Positions 24,645-35,520 of a stretch of DNA of 64,000 nucleotides are shown here, in pieces; position 1 is the stretch's first letter, and each line of letters starts with the position of its first letter. This DNA is from Glandiceps talaboti (Eukaryota; Hemichordata; Enteropneusta; Spengelidae), in the NCBI RefSeq assembly GCF_964340395.1, contig NC_135561.1, forward strand, positions 20,188,240 to 20,252,239. The letters are read 5' to 3'. The notes beneath the pieces are model-generated. The model had not been told where the DNA came from, made no database searches, and saw nothing but the letters and a program-made list of their open reading frames with translations. The translations under genes were made by a program, and so were the position numbers.

Positions 24645-25305
24645 TATAATAATAATAATAATTATAATAATAATAATTTATTTCGTACTTTGGCCACCGG
24701 CCTATGGTACAAATCACTCAATGAAATGAAATCATACAATGACACAGAGGGTGGGTTAAAATGAATCACTATAACAGATGTCTTTCTCTACGTTTTCTTG
24801 CAAAGGAAATATATTTAGCTAGTTGTTTAACATTTGAGTTCTCTAACTGCATATTAAAGGAGAACAAATTTTTGATATGTACAGTTTGTATAAAAGTATG
24901 TGGGTAGGTACATTTCACGCAAATCTTTATAAAGTGGGCAAACTAAGCAAAAATGATATTCATCCTCAACTTCCCCACTCTTACACAGGAGGCAAATTCT
25001 GTGTTGTCTAGGTATACCTAATTTACGATCGGATTCTATTCTGAGTTGGTGTCCTGAAGCTCTAAATCTACACAAAGCAAATCTCATGGTACTATCTTCG
25101 ATATTAAGTTGAAAGATAAAACTCACACATAAAATTGATCTTGAAATCACGATATTTATCCAGTTTAGAATAATTCAACAAGCCAGAACTCCATGACTGG
25201 ATATAAATATCGCGAGATCTCTGCTTTAAGGCCTCAATAAAACCACCTTCATCTTCAACACCTTGATTTAGCCAAGCAAAACCAAAACCAGTTATTAGTT
25301 ATTCT
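24645..25305 (-). mobile_element. 5'-truncated non-LTR retrotransposon (LINE) 3' end
   Basis: The minus strand encodes the C-terminal part of an endonuclease/reverse-transcriptase polyprotein. A TGFGFAWLNQGV segment and an FIEALKQRSRDIYIQSW block come first. Then come FRASGHQLRIE, GIPRQHRICLLC and EDEYHFCLVCPLY, a Cys/His tail common in animal LINEs. It ends NVKQLAKYISFARKRRERHL and a stop near 24769. The 3' UTR ends with GCCGGTGGCCAAAGTACGAA and an (ATT)n-type tail at 24647-24680. The reading frame is broken twice, near 25105 and near 24855, so it is dead. The 5' truncation near 25305 is typical of incomplete reverse transcription. Confidence 0.88.
24769..25305 (-). pseudogene. Reverse-transcriptase polyprotein C-terminal remnant
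   Basis: The coding part of the LINE fragment. The longest intact stretch is 24854-25150, which carries a zinc-knuckle-like CLLC...H...C pattern. A frameshift at its N-terminal side separates it from the FGFAWLNQGV block. Another at its C-terminal side separates it from the terminal KQLAKYI block. No active-site region (YxDD) is present, because truncation removed it. Confidence 0.85.
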
Positions 25306-25309
25306 TAAG

Positions 25310-25695
25310 ATTTCACCTGTGTGAACAGCAAGTGTTTTAAAATGACATTAAAGGGCTAGGTTACAATTGACATCAATACAGTGCTTTCAATTCATCTACA
25401 TCTACAAGTACATATATGGAATATTGCTCATAACTTTTCAAAGAAAATGATATTTCTCAGGAAACAGACAATGTATCAATTTAGAAAGAGGAAATGTCAC
25501 CAAGACATTTGAGTGCTAGGTATTTTAAGGTTTCAACCATGTGAGCAGCGACAGTATTCCAAAATGACATCAACTGAGAGAATATCAATATCAACATACA
25601 AGATATGGAATAGTGTATCACAACTTTCACAGTAAATGATATATCTCAGGAAACATGCAATGGATGTATAATGTGAGAGGAAATATCACGATGAC
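25310..25695. repeat. Direct duplication, about 190 bp unit, 2 copies
   Basis: AATGATATTTCTCAGGAAAC near 25446 recurs as AATGATATATCTCAGGAAAC near 25637. Each copy is flanked by GTGAGCAGC-like, AAAATGACAT and GAGGAAATGTCAC-like blocks at the same offsets. Confidence 0.75.
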
Positions 25696-26570
25696 ATTTC
25701 GAGGAGGTGGTTCATGGAGATTGATGATAACGAAGTCAGCTTGACAGCGAACATTTGAATACTCTTCAGTGAGAAACATGCATACCACTGTTACCAGGGC
25801 ATCGTGTACAGGGCAACTGGTCTACTTCAAAAAATTATACATCTACAGACATCCAGCTGGATTTTTTTTTTGTGCAAGGACTTTTCCATCGTTTCCACTC
25901 CAGTAATGTTTCCATGGTTACAAAAAACCGTCTTTTATGTCACAATTCTTCTGCTTCATTACTGTTCAAAGGATTGCATTCTACTCAATGTGATTGTCAT
26001 GGTAACTAAAAGACAAGAGCAACATCAGAAAATAATCATCACTTTGGTGGGTTTAATGCAATGAACTGGTATGCCCTTTTTATCTATTCATCAGATGCTG
26101 TTATCAAGGTAACACAGTACTGATCACTGTATTCCAATTCAAGCAACTAAATAAATAAAAAATCGTCAATGGTGTTGTAGCACAACTGTTGCGAGTAAAC
26201 TTTTAATTTTCTATTATGATTATGTGTTCTTGTTGCAATCATTTTTTGAAGATTTAATCCCATGGCTACCCATCCATGTTGTACGTTATATCTGCAATAT
26301 ACACCATCATTTAATTGTTGCTATGGGTGTGGTCTTGTTACTAGGCATATCTTAAATTCAGTAAATGTGGGTTTGACACATGTCATTTCATATATAATTC
26401 ACAATAATCATACATAATACTGTACACATATGATATTATGTATTACATACTTATTAAACATGTATATTTGCTATATATATTAGTACAGTCATACATTATG
26501 TGTAATAATACATTTTGGAATTTATATATTTTATAATTGATACATATAATAAATATATGCTGTACATATT

Positions 26571-28223
26571 CAGTGTTCGCGGTCGACATTCTGACAAAGC
26601 GTTTCACGTACGCAAAGGCTAAGCATAATAGCGTATCGTCGTCATATGAATGCGTACAGGCTACTTCCGCATTCAACCATGGGCAAAAATGTCGTAATTA
26701 ATTTTGTTGACACTCATAGTAAATGTTTACGATGAAGAGGACATTTTTAATAACATGAATTTTTGATGTACAGGTATTCATACTGATACAGAGAAATACA
26801 TTTTAAATTAATGAAAAATATAAATTATACGAAACTGATCACAACTTGACAGATGATCACAACTTGATCACACTGACAGCATGCAGCTTGGCATGGTAAC
26901 TAACATTGTAACCTAACAGTTGTAAAACTTCATAATCATAAAAAATGTTACTGGGTCTCTAGATTTTAACTAGATTTCTCTTTGCACAAGAAGTGAAAAT
27001 TTCCCTTGCTCGATCAAAACGAAACTCTACAACCGGTGGTCCTTCCATTGTAAGTAGCATCAGATCGTCAGCATGCTCGTCACCAAGTGACTAGTCGATT
27101 ACGTTGTGTCATGAGTACGCGGTTTTGGCAACTGAATCCCCTTTCACAGGGCACGGAAGAAACCGGAATCACTAGAGCTATGCAGGCTAACACTGAAACG
27201 GAACATTGGAAATAGCTCTGCATAGTCGGTAATCAGAATACGACAAGATTCATTGAAATTGGGTCGTCCGTGGGCACGCAAAGTCAGTTTCATTTGAGTA
27301 AACTCGGCTTGCAAATCGGGCCCATGTATTGGGGCTACCATTGGCACGCCATCTTCAACGCGATTAGCACCAAAGTGGGCTATCAGTGTTGCCAGAGACA
27401 CTGTACCGTAATCACGGATCTCAACATCACGATCTGGAAATTTGCTAGCATTTAGAACTTTATCGAGGCACGTTAGTAAATTGGTATATTCACTGGGAAA
27501 TCGTGCTTGCAGTCGTTCGATTAGATGCGTTATGAAGCCACGCCTTACATTTGCATAATCTTGGATATGATTTGCAGCTGTGTAAGTCAGAGAATGACCA
27601 CGATACACATTGTTATCAATTTCCCTCGTGGACACGGTAGCGGTGCACGTCGTGGCACTGGTAGACTCTGAAGTAGACTGGGTTGGCATGTCGGCCCTTT
27701 TGCTGTTTGAACTTGAACTAGATTCATCTTGCGATACTTCCGATGTTTTTTTTGCTAGAAGTACTAAAGCTGAAAGACAGCAACGAGGATTGCTTTGACA
27801 TGATCTATGACCTATGGTGGCAACAGTTACAGGTAGCTACGCTGCTTTTCACCACACACGCTGTCGTGTCAGTGATAGACAGACACATGTACAAATCGCG
27901 CGAAATAATTTGCTCAAACTGTTACAATTTACAATTTCATGAAACACCACGGTGACGGAATAGCTAGTTGTTATTGGGTCGCAATCTCACAAAGCAAAAA
28001 TCGCGTCAGAAAATTTGCCAACATGTTGCGATTTCAAGCTGTATCTGTGCGTTGGTTGGAGGGACTATTACATGTAAACGCCATTTCGTTATCAAAATTG
28101 CCCTAATAATACTAATAGACGCCAGTATTTTACGTACAGTCAAACGCATTGCCATCAAAAAAATGCGTACGAAAAATTTCAACTACGTATAATACGCACT
28201 TTTTTGCGTAACCGCGAACACTG
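26571..28223. mobile_element. hAT-like DNA transposon relic, 1.65 kb
   Basis: The ends are perfect 13-bp terminal inverted repeats, CAGTGTTCGCGGT at 26571 and its complement ending at 28223. Both sub-terminal regions are rich in TACGCA/GCGTA words. The hexamer CATATT lies directly outside both ends (26565-26570 and 28224-28229) and may be the target duplication. hAT elements normally duplicate 8 bp, so the class is not proven. The interior is richer in CG than its surroundings and holds a broken minus-strand frame. At this length most of a hAT transposase must be missing. Confidence 0.82.
27144..27801 (-). pseudogene. Broken transposase-like frame inside the hAT-like element
   Basis: The longest frame is 27144-27689 (181 codons). 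It has a Ser/Thr-rich N terminus, then a block with RGFITHLIERLQARFPSEY, LDKVLNASKFP, YGTVSLATLIAHFG and a C-terminal FRFSVSLHSS. A second frame starting at the ATG at 27801 begins MSKQSSLLSFSFSTSSKK, the short basic/hydrophobic N terminus often seen in ZNF862-type hAT proteins. The two frames meet at a run of eight A (minus strand, 27746-27753), so a one-base slip probably separates them. No zinc finger or DDE catalytic segment was seen, consistent with an internal deletion. The family is recalled from motifs, not searched. Confidence 0.6.
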
Positions 28224-28334
28224 CATATTTTTGTCATAATACTAGCATCCATCGAGTAGAATTCTCTTCAAATGATTTCGATGTAAGAAATTTAAAATGA
28301 CACAAGAGGAGTTTATAAGCTTTTAAAAACTCCA

Positions 28335-28765
28335 GTGACACTACATTCTAGTATAATGTTATTGTCAGTGTATGTCTTCTATAATATTACAATTGCCTTC
28401 TGGTATGGTTAAAACAGTTGATTCCATAGTTGCGATTTCCTGAACATTTTTTATATTTTTATGTATGATAAATTTCATCATCGGATTGCTGATGGGTTAT
28501 ATCTTAATACCAGGTTTGAGTTCAGTCAATTGTAAGTGATAGTTAAGTGTGATCCAGTAAGTAAGGACTACGTTGTGACATCCTCAACCACCAACTTATT
28601 TAAATCGAACTTGGACAGTTACCTGAGTAATAGACATGGGGTTTATCAAGCATAGCTTGTTCTTACCCATTAATTCAAATTCAAATTCAATTCAATTCAA
28701 GTACAATACTGTGAGTACCTTTGCAGTAAAAACTACGCCAAAATATGCATAACTTGTACCCCTTT
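28335..28765 (+). repeat. Dispersed repeat family C, copy 2 (interrupted)
   Basis: Carries ATTCTAGTATAATGTTATTG, ATTGCCTTCTGG, TTTCCTGAAC, TTATATCTTAATACCAGG and AAGTGATAGTTAAG. After an inserted LINE tail it resumes with GTACAATACT and AAAACTACGCCAAAA. It aligns with 58945-59250 over its whole length, and with 48870-49080 in reverse. Confidence 0.82.
28560..28690 (+). mobile_element. Short LINE 3' end inserted into repeat family C
   Basis: Encodes a C-terminal tail KDYVVTSSTTNLFKSNLDSY and LSNRHGVYQA, then a stop at 28653-28655. The sequence ends in an AATTCAAATTC-type tail. This matches the usual C terminus of LINE reverse transcriptases (…NSFKNRLD…). The family C copy at 58945 lacks the block, which marks both edges. 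AGTA lies at both junctions and may be part of a target duplication. Confidence 0.75.
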
Positions 28766-28817
28766 AATCTCTGCAGTTTAAAAACACTTAAATTATTTGA
28801 AACTTTAAAATATATAA

Positions 28818-31090
28818 TTGACTTGTGATGTCTACTATTTTCACATATACAAATATATCATTGACTTGTGATGTCTACTATTTTCACATATACAAATATA
28901 TCATTGACTTGTGATGTCTACTATTTTCACATATACAAATATATCATTGACTTGTGATGTCTACTATTTTCACATATACAAATATATCATTGACTTGTGA
29001 TGTCTACTATTTTCACATATACAAATATATCATTGACTTGTGATGTCTACTATTTTCACATATACAAATATATCATTAACTTGTGATGTCTACTATTTTC
29101 ACATATACAAATATATCATTAACTTGTGATGTCTACTATTTTCACATATACAAATATATCATTAACTTGTGATGTCTACTATTTTCACATATACAAATAT
29201 ATCATTAACTTGTGATGTCTACTATTTTTACATATACAAATATATCATTGACTTGTGATGTCTACTATTTTCACATATACAAATATATCATTGACTTGTG
29301 ATGTCTACTATTTTTACATATACAAATATATCATTGACTTGTGATGTCTACTATTTTCACATATACAAATATATCATTGACTTGTGATGTCTACTAATTT
29401 CACATATACAAATATATCATTGACTTGTGATGTCTACTAATTTCACATATACAAATATATCATTGACTTGTGATGTCTACTATTTTCACATATACAAATA
29501 TATCATTGACTTGTGATGTCTACTATTTTCACATATACAAATATATCATTGACTTGTGATGTCTACTATTTTCACATATACAAATATATCATTGACTTGT
29601 GATGTCTACTATTTTCACATATACAAATATATCATTGACTTGTGATGTCTACTATTTTCACATATACAAATATATCATTGACTTGTGATGTCTACTATTT
29701 TCACATATACAAATATATCATTGACTTGTGATGTCTACTATTTTCACATATACAAATATATCATTGACTTGTGATGTCTACTATTTTCACATATACAAAT
29801 ATATCATTGACTTGTGATGTCTACTATTTTCACATATACAAATATATCATTGACTTGTGATGTCTACTATTTTCACATATACAAATATATCATTGACTTG
29901 TGATGTCTACTATTTTCACATATACAAATATATCATTGACTTGTGATGTCTACTATTTTCACATATACAAATATATCATTGACTTGTGATGTCTACTATT
30001 TTCACATATACAAATATATCATTGACTTGTGATGTCTACTATTTTCACATATACAAATATATCATTGACTTGTGATGTCTACTATTTTCACATATACAAA
30101 TATATCATTGACTTGTGATGTCTACTATTTTCACATATACAAATATATCATTGACTTGTGATGTCTACTATTTTCACATATACAAATATATCATTGACTT
30201 GTGATGTCTACTATTTTCACATATACAAATATATCATTGACTTGTGATGTCTACTATTTTCACATATACAAATATATCATTGACTTGTGATGTCTACTAT
30301 TTTCACATATACAAATATATCATTGACTTGTGATGTCTACTATTTTCACATATACAAATATATCATTGACTTGTGATGTCTACTATTTTCACATATACAA
30401 ATATATCATTGACTTGTGATGTCTACTATTTTCACATATACAAATATATCATTGACTTGTGATGTCTACTATTTTCACATATACAAATATATCATTGACT
30501 TGTGATGTCTACTATTTTCACATATACAAATATATCATTGACTTGTGATGTCTACTATTTTCACATATACAAATATATCATTGACTTGTGATGTCTACTA
30601 TTTTCACATATACAAATATATCATTGACTTGTGATGTCTACTATTTTCACATATACAAATATATCATTGACTTGTGATGTCTACTATTTTCACATATACA
30701 AATATATCATTGACTTGTGATGTCTACTATTTTCACATATACAAATATATCATTGACTTGTGATGTCTACTATTTTCACATATACAAATATATCATTGAC
30801 TTGTGATGTCTACTATTTTCACATATACAAATATATCATTGACTTGTGATGTCTACTATTTTCACATATACAAATATATCATTGACTTGTGATGTCTACT
30901 ATTTTCACATATACAAATATATCATTGACTTGTGATGTCTACTATTTTCACATATACAAATATATCATTGACTTGTGATGTCTACTATTTTCACATATAC
31001 AAATATATCATTGACTTGTGATGTCTACTATTTTCACATATACAAATATATCATTGACTTGTGATGTCTACTATTTTCACATATACAAAT
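28818..31090. repeat. 43-bp minisatellite, about 53 copies
   Basis: A 43-bp unit beginning TTGACTTGTGATGTCTACTA and ending CAAATATATCA repeats without spacing from 28818 to 31090. Variants lie near the left end: TTAAC for TTGAC in copies 7-10, TTTTTAC for TTTTCAC in copies 10 and 12, CTAATTT for CTATTTT in copies 14-15. By eye copies 16 to 52 are identical. The last copy is partial. The unit is about 26% GC and has no coding potential. It starts about 50 bp after repeat family C. Confidence 0.98.
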
Positions 31091-33080
31091 GAATTGTATT
31101 CCAAATTACTCACAAAAATTGTGAAAAAGTGTATTTTGTATCATTCAGGACAATATTCCTTAATTTCAATTTTAGAATTAATTATTTCAATACAGGGTAA
31201 GATTTCAAAAGAGGTCTCTCAGTATCAGAAAAGTCTGTCTCAGCCTCCGTAGAAAGCTAAATGGTCAACCTGGTAAGTATTCTTTCAGATCAACACAGCC
31301 TACAAACTCACTCATTTAAATTTAGTCATTTGAATGGATACTGGCAGAGAAGCTGATTGGTTGAATAAGTCACATGATGTCTATAATTTACATGTCAAGT
31401 TATTGACATAGAGTTGGCCAAATGCAGAAATGTGACCTTTGTACTTGAACATCAACACACGATATGCTAATTTTATGCTAATTTCCTCCAAGGTTGCAAG
31501 TGATGAAACATGATTGTCCAAAAATATGGAAATTTGAATACTAAGTTTGCATGCTGTGTGGCTAGAACACCTGTCTAGTCAACCATTCAGCACCCTACGG
31601 AGACCAAGACTCTAGTTTAGAATACATATTCCAGTATAATGTTTGTAGTGATTCTTCTGTCGACTAATAACACATAACAAAAGTGTCATGCAATCATACC
31701 CTTATGAAAATGATTTGAGAATGCCTGCGGCAGTGGTTGTTAGCAAGACACATGGCGCCAAAATTCCCCAATTCCATTTCAGTAGTCATTTCAACAAACT
31801 GACACAAATTCCTCCATAACCTAAAGCTTAGCCACATATAGCTAGAATAAGTATGATCTCCTTTATACTAGTCTTATTATCAACAAAACTGGAAACCATT
31901 CCTTACAAACGTAAATCTTTGCCTATTTTTCTATACAAGTTCACTAAAGGTTAATTACCTCTTACCACACAGACTGAAGGAGTGAATTACTGACAGGCAA
32001 ATTTCACTCTATACCTTATAAACTGGAAATTGAAATCACAACTTTTTTCTCGCTGAAATTCACGTACGGCTACTTGAGTGAAAATGATACTGATCATAAA
32101 GTTGATAGTTACATGTACTACATCTGACATCACTTCCTAACCCTTCATTAACATGTACACTAACTAGCACAGCCAATTTACACCTTCATAATAGAAAAGA
32201 TTTAGATCGATATGTTTTCCAAAAAGGGAGTTGAACTGATGATTCACATGTGTCCAGAAGCTGTTCATACCAGTGGAAGAATTAAAAATCAACAGTACCA
32301 ACCAAAAATTGTGTTCTCAATGTCGTTAGACTTTAGTGTGCGCATGGAAGTACAACTCACAGTGTGCCAGTCACCAGTGTGCATAAATTACATGCGGTCA
32401 TTGACTCGTGGTCATTACGCGAAAATAAGTATACATTGTAGTAATAATCCGGTATACAGTATACTGTTTAGATTTAGATAAGATAGGGATGAGTGAATAT
32501 TAAACTAGTGGACATCAACTATCTATTATCAGAATTCAGGTTTTTTTATAATTCTGAACAAGATAATTTTAATACAACTTAGATTATTAATGAAACAGCT
32601 TAGGCATGACAAAAAAAGGATTTTAAAATTCCTACATAACTATTATGAAAAATTTCATTTTCAAGCACAGGCAGAAAACATGGTAATTATCAAATGCAAT
32701 AATAACTTTCTTATGAAACTTCATTGGTTAGCTCTAATAAGGGTAAAGACTGAAATTACTAACTATATTCATTCTGATCGCTATTTTGTAAAATTACATT
32801 TTTCTTAACTCTTAAAGATCTCACACTACCAGAGTTACTGTATTGGAATTATGGATGTCTAGTATTTGTTTGTATGGATTTATAACTACTCAGCAGAATA
32901 AATATAGTCAGTTATATAGTTTAAATTCTCTGAAATGCCTTCAAATAGGAAATTGGAGTAATTTCTATAAGTGTGACCTTATTTTCTGTCTGTTTCTCAT
33001 TACTTTTCCATAGCAACTACGAGTCGGTTGGTCAATTTTTTTTTTAAAAGTTAAAAAAATTAAGAAAATCATTTTCTTCA
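31091..33080. other. Non-coding DNA, no gene seen
   Basis: Short plus-strand frames at 32212-32481 and 32590-32808 show no domain and no supporting splice sites. No repeat was recognised. Confidence 0.35.
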
Positions 33081-33137
33081 TGTTTCTATGCCTCTATCTT
33101 CTTTTTATTTGATTCTTGGTAACAAGCCCTTTTCCAG

Positions 33138-33435
33138 CTTCTCCCCCTATATGATTGGGCATGTTCTCAGCCTCCCAATACACAAGATACACAAGGTCAA
33201 CTTCAAGTACTTAATAGGCAGCTGTCTTGCAAGACAATATACTTCATCACTTTCTACTGAAGCTCCAGGGTTTGTCATTTCAAACAACCTTGTGTATCAA
33301 GTTACATATTCATATTTCTTAGGTCAATGGCTTTATTCGAATGCACCCAAAAAGCACCTAAAAATACTTTTATATTTGGTTTGCCTGGCAGTTATGCTAC
33401 TTATCTCATGGTTACTACTGGTAATCAGACATCAA
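33138..33435 (+). CDS. Possible exon of an unknown membrane protein
   Basis: An open frame of about 100 codons between a good 3' splice site (polypyrimidine-rich CCCTTTTCCAG ending at 33137, or TTCTCAG ending at 33170) and a consensus donor GTAAGT at 33436. The peptide has a soluble part with IHKIHKVNFKYLIG, ARQYTSSLSTEAPGF and NNLVYQVTYSYFLGQWLYSN. A strong hydrophobic helix, LKILLYLVCLAVMLLISWLL, follows, preceded by KK and followed by RH. Base use is less AT-biased than that of the random frames nearby. No family was recognised and no partner exon was found. It could be fortuitous. Confidence 0.33.
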
Positions 33436-33439
33436 GTAA

Positions 33440-34040
33440 GTGCAATAACATAATGTAATTATTCATATGAAAGAAAAATGCCACACAAAAATATAAGATC
33501 TGGTCCAAGCCCCTTTAATGAAGAGCTGTGCTTACAATCTATGGTTGACTATGATTTTTATTATCATTCTGAGATGAGAATCACTAACTAGGACAAAGAC
33601 CTGTGCTCTAGGTAAATATCTAAATGAGTTGGGTTGTAAATTCTGTAATTCAATATTTAATGTTGTTAGGAGATACATTCACTTATAAGTATAATACTAG
33701 GTTTTGTTGATATTTTACTTGATTTTGACAGTTTCCAGTTCAGCTCATATTTATGGCTAATACTTCCATAAATTTAGTTTTCAATGAGCTATAAAAGGGA
33801 CTGATCTTGAATTTGTGCATAATTTTCATCATATTTGTATCAAAATAATAAGTAAATTAGAATGTTTGATTAATCACTGAAACATGCCAATTTACCATGA
33901 GCAGAAATCACTTCAGAAATCTGACATTACAGGCTGATATATAATAATACAACATTGATATACAAATTGTTTTCTTTGAATTTCGTAACTTGTTTGAGTC
34001 TGACCCCAACACACCTGCTGTTACAGGGCACAGTAAGAAT
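33440..34040. other. Non-coding DNA, no gene seen
   Basis: AT-rich. If the preceding exon is real this would be intronic. Confidence 0.35.
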
Positions 34041-34046
34041 GTTTCC

Positions 34047-34107
34047 TTTTCTGTCAGACAAATTCATCAAATTCTAGATCAAATTCTAGAATTTGTCTGA
34101 CAGAAAA
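34047..34107. other. Perfect 19-bp inverted repeat with 23-nt loop
   Basis: TTTTCTGTCAGACAAATTC (34047-34065) is exactly complementary to 34089-34107. The loop contains a direct repeat of AAATTCTAG. It could be a small foldback remnant. It is shorter than a typical animal miRNA precursor. Confidence 0.85.
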
Positions 34108-34117
34108 TGCATTCACT

Positions 34118-34152
34118 GTTGACCTTGAAGATAGAGGTCAAGGTCAAAGAGT
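34118..34152. promoter_or_regulatory. Cluster of nuclear-receptor half-sites
   Basis: TTGACCTTGA is followed nine bases later by its complement TCAAGGTCAA, which overlaps AGGTCAAGGTCAAAG. TCAAGGTCA is the monomer site of ERR/SF-1-type receptors, and two AGGTCA are directly abutted. This is motif evidence only, and such words also occur in repeats. Confidence 0.3.
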
Positions 34153-35392
34153 TCATGGTATATAAAAAAGAAAGCTGTCTTTTGATAATATGGATGTAGA
34201 CACTTGAATGAGGACTCATTCACTATCTGATCTAGAATATGAATTTTGTTTTTTGGTGGAATAAAGCTGCAGTGATTTTTCTGATATCTTCTTTCTTTCA
34301 CCTGTTTACCTTGCAGATGCTTTGATTATTCTCACACGCCAGAGCATGTTCTCCTTCTTACTCAATGGAAAATGACTGTACAGTGTACATACCGTGTCGT
34401 AATGAAGCCTGTAGTTTCTAGACCCTGAGGTGTTTCATACAGAATTCAAGAGGATTCCATGCAAAAATGACACACATGCATGAGTAAATAGCTTACATAT
34501 GAAAACATCTGACAGCAAGACATGAATTCCACGAAAATTTGTATAAAAAGTCGGAAATAGAAGGACTTAGGAAGTAAGAATTACATTACTTGAAGCTTTA
34601 TAAAGATTATAAGTAACAATTTGATATTAGCCATATTCCTTCCAGATATATACAATGTATTGTCTAAATATAGAATAATACCAAATTGGAAAAACAAGAA
34701 TCATATTGTCTGAAACGAAATTTTAAAGTAATGTGTAGAAAAGCTGATGAGAAAGATTAAATCTTTATGAAATATCATTGTTTGTCTTTCCTTTCATATG
34801 GCAATGTAAAATTTAGACAACAAAAATCAGCCTGCCTGAACCTAAATTTTGAGGTTGCGTGTACAAAAAGTGAAGGAATATGGAAAATCCTTTATACAAA
34901 GATATAGTACATGAAACCTTAAATAACAAGGTATTACAAGAGATTTAGACAAGACTTCCCTTCCAAGAGTCTTAATATTACCAAAGGGTATTTATTGGAC
35001 TCAACATCAATTATACAAATGGTACAGGATGTAAAAGTTTTACGGTGAACACAAGCTGATAAGGTTACTTACGAACATTGTACAAATACAACACCAGACG
35101 ACCGTTTATACGCATAAATTATAATCAGGATAGCATTCTACTATATTCACTGTAGTAGAATGAGTGATTTTCATTGACAATGCAACTGAGAATTGACTAC
35201 ACTCAAGAATGATGAAAATTTACAATATTGATGTATCTATTACGCATTCCATAATTTGACAGTCTGGTAAGTATTTGCTATACTTTATTCATCATGTAAA
35301 GTTAGCTATAAACAACAAGTCAAATCTCCTTTGGGGCGTATATAGCGAGAGTATATTAAGTAAGAAGGTTACATAGTGGTATATAGCTGCAA

Positions 35393-35520
35393 TAATTGTA
35401 GCTTTGTTTTTGTTTACAATGTTTTTTTAGTCTATTTCATAATTTATGTTGTTGTGACTCACCATTTTTCGTTGTATTTTTTCTCTTACGGGGTTTGCAA
35501 ACCAAAACAAAGCTACAATT
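35393..35520. other. Inverted repeat, about 20-bp arms
   Basis: AATTGTAGCTTTGTTTTTGT on the left is matched in reverse complement by AATTGTAGCTTTGTTTTGGT on the right, about 80 bp apart. Weaker similarity may continue outward. Probably a small foldback element. Confidence 0.6.

Noticed and set aside
28818-31090. Regular direct repeats that could suggest a CRISPR array
   Set aside because: The 43-bp units abut with no unique spacers and the setting is animal genomic DNA. It is a minisatellite.
34047-34107. Hairpin considered as a microRNA precursor
   Set aside because: Perfect 19-bp stem and 61-nt total length are short for an animal precursor, and the loop holds a direct repeat. A foldback remnant is more likely.
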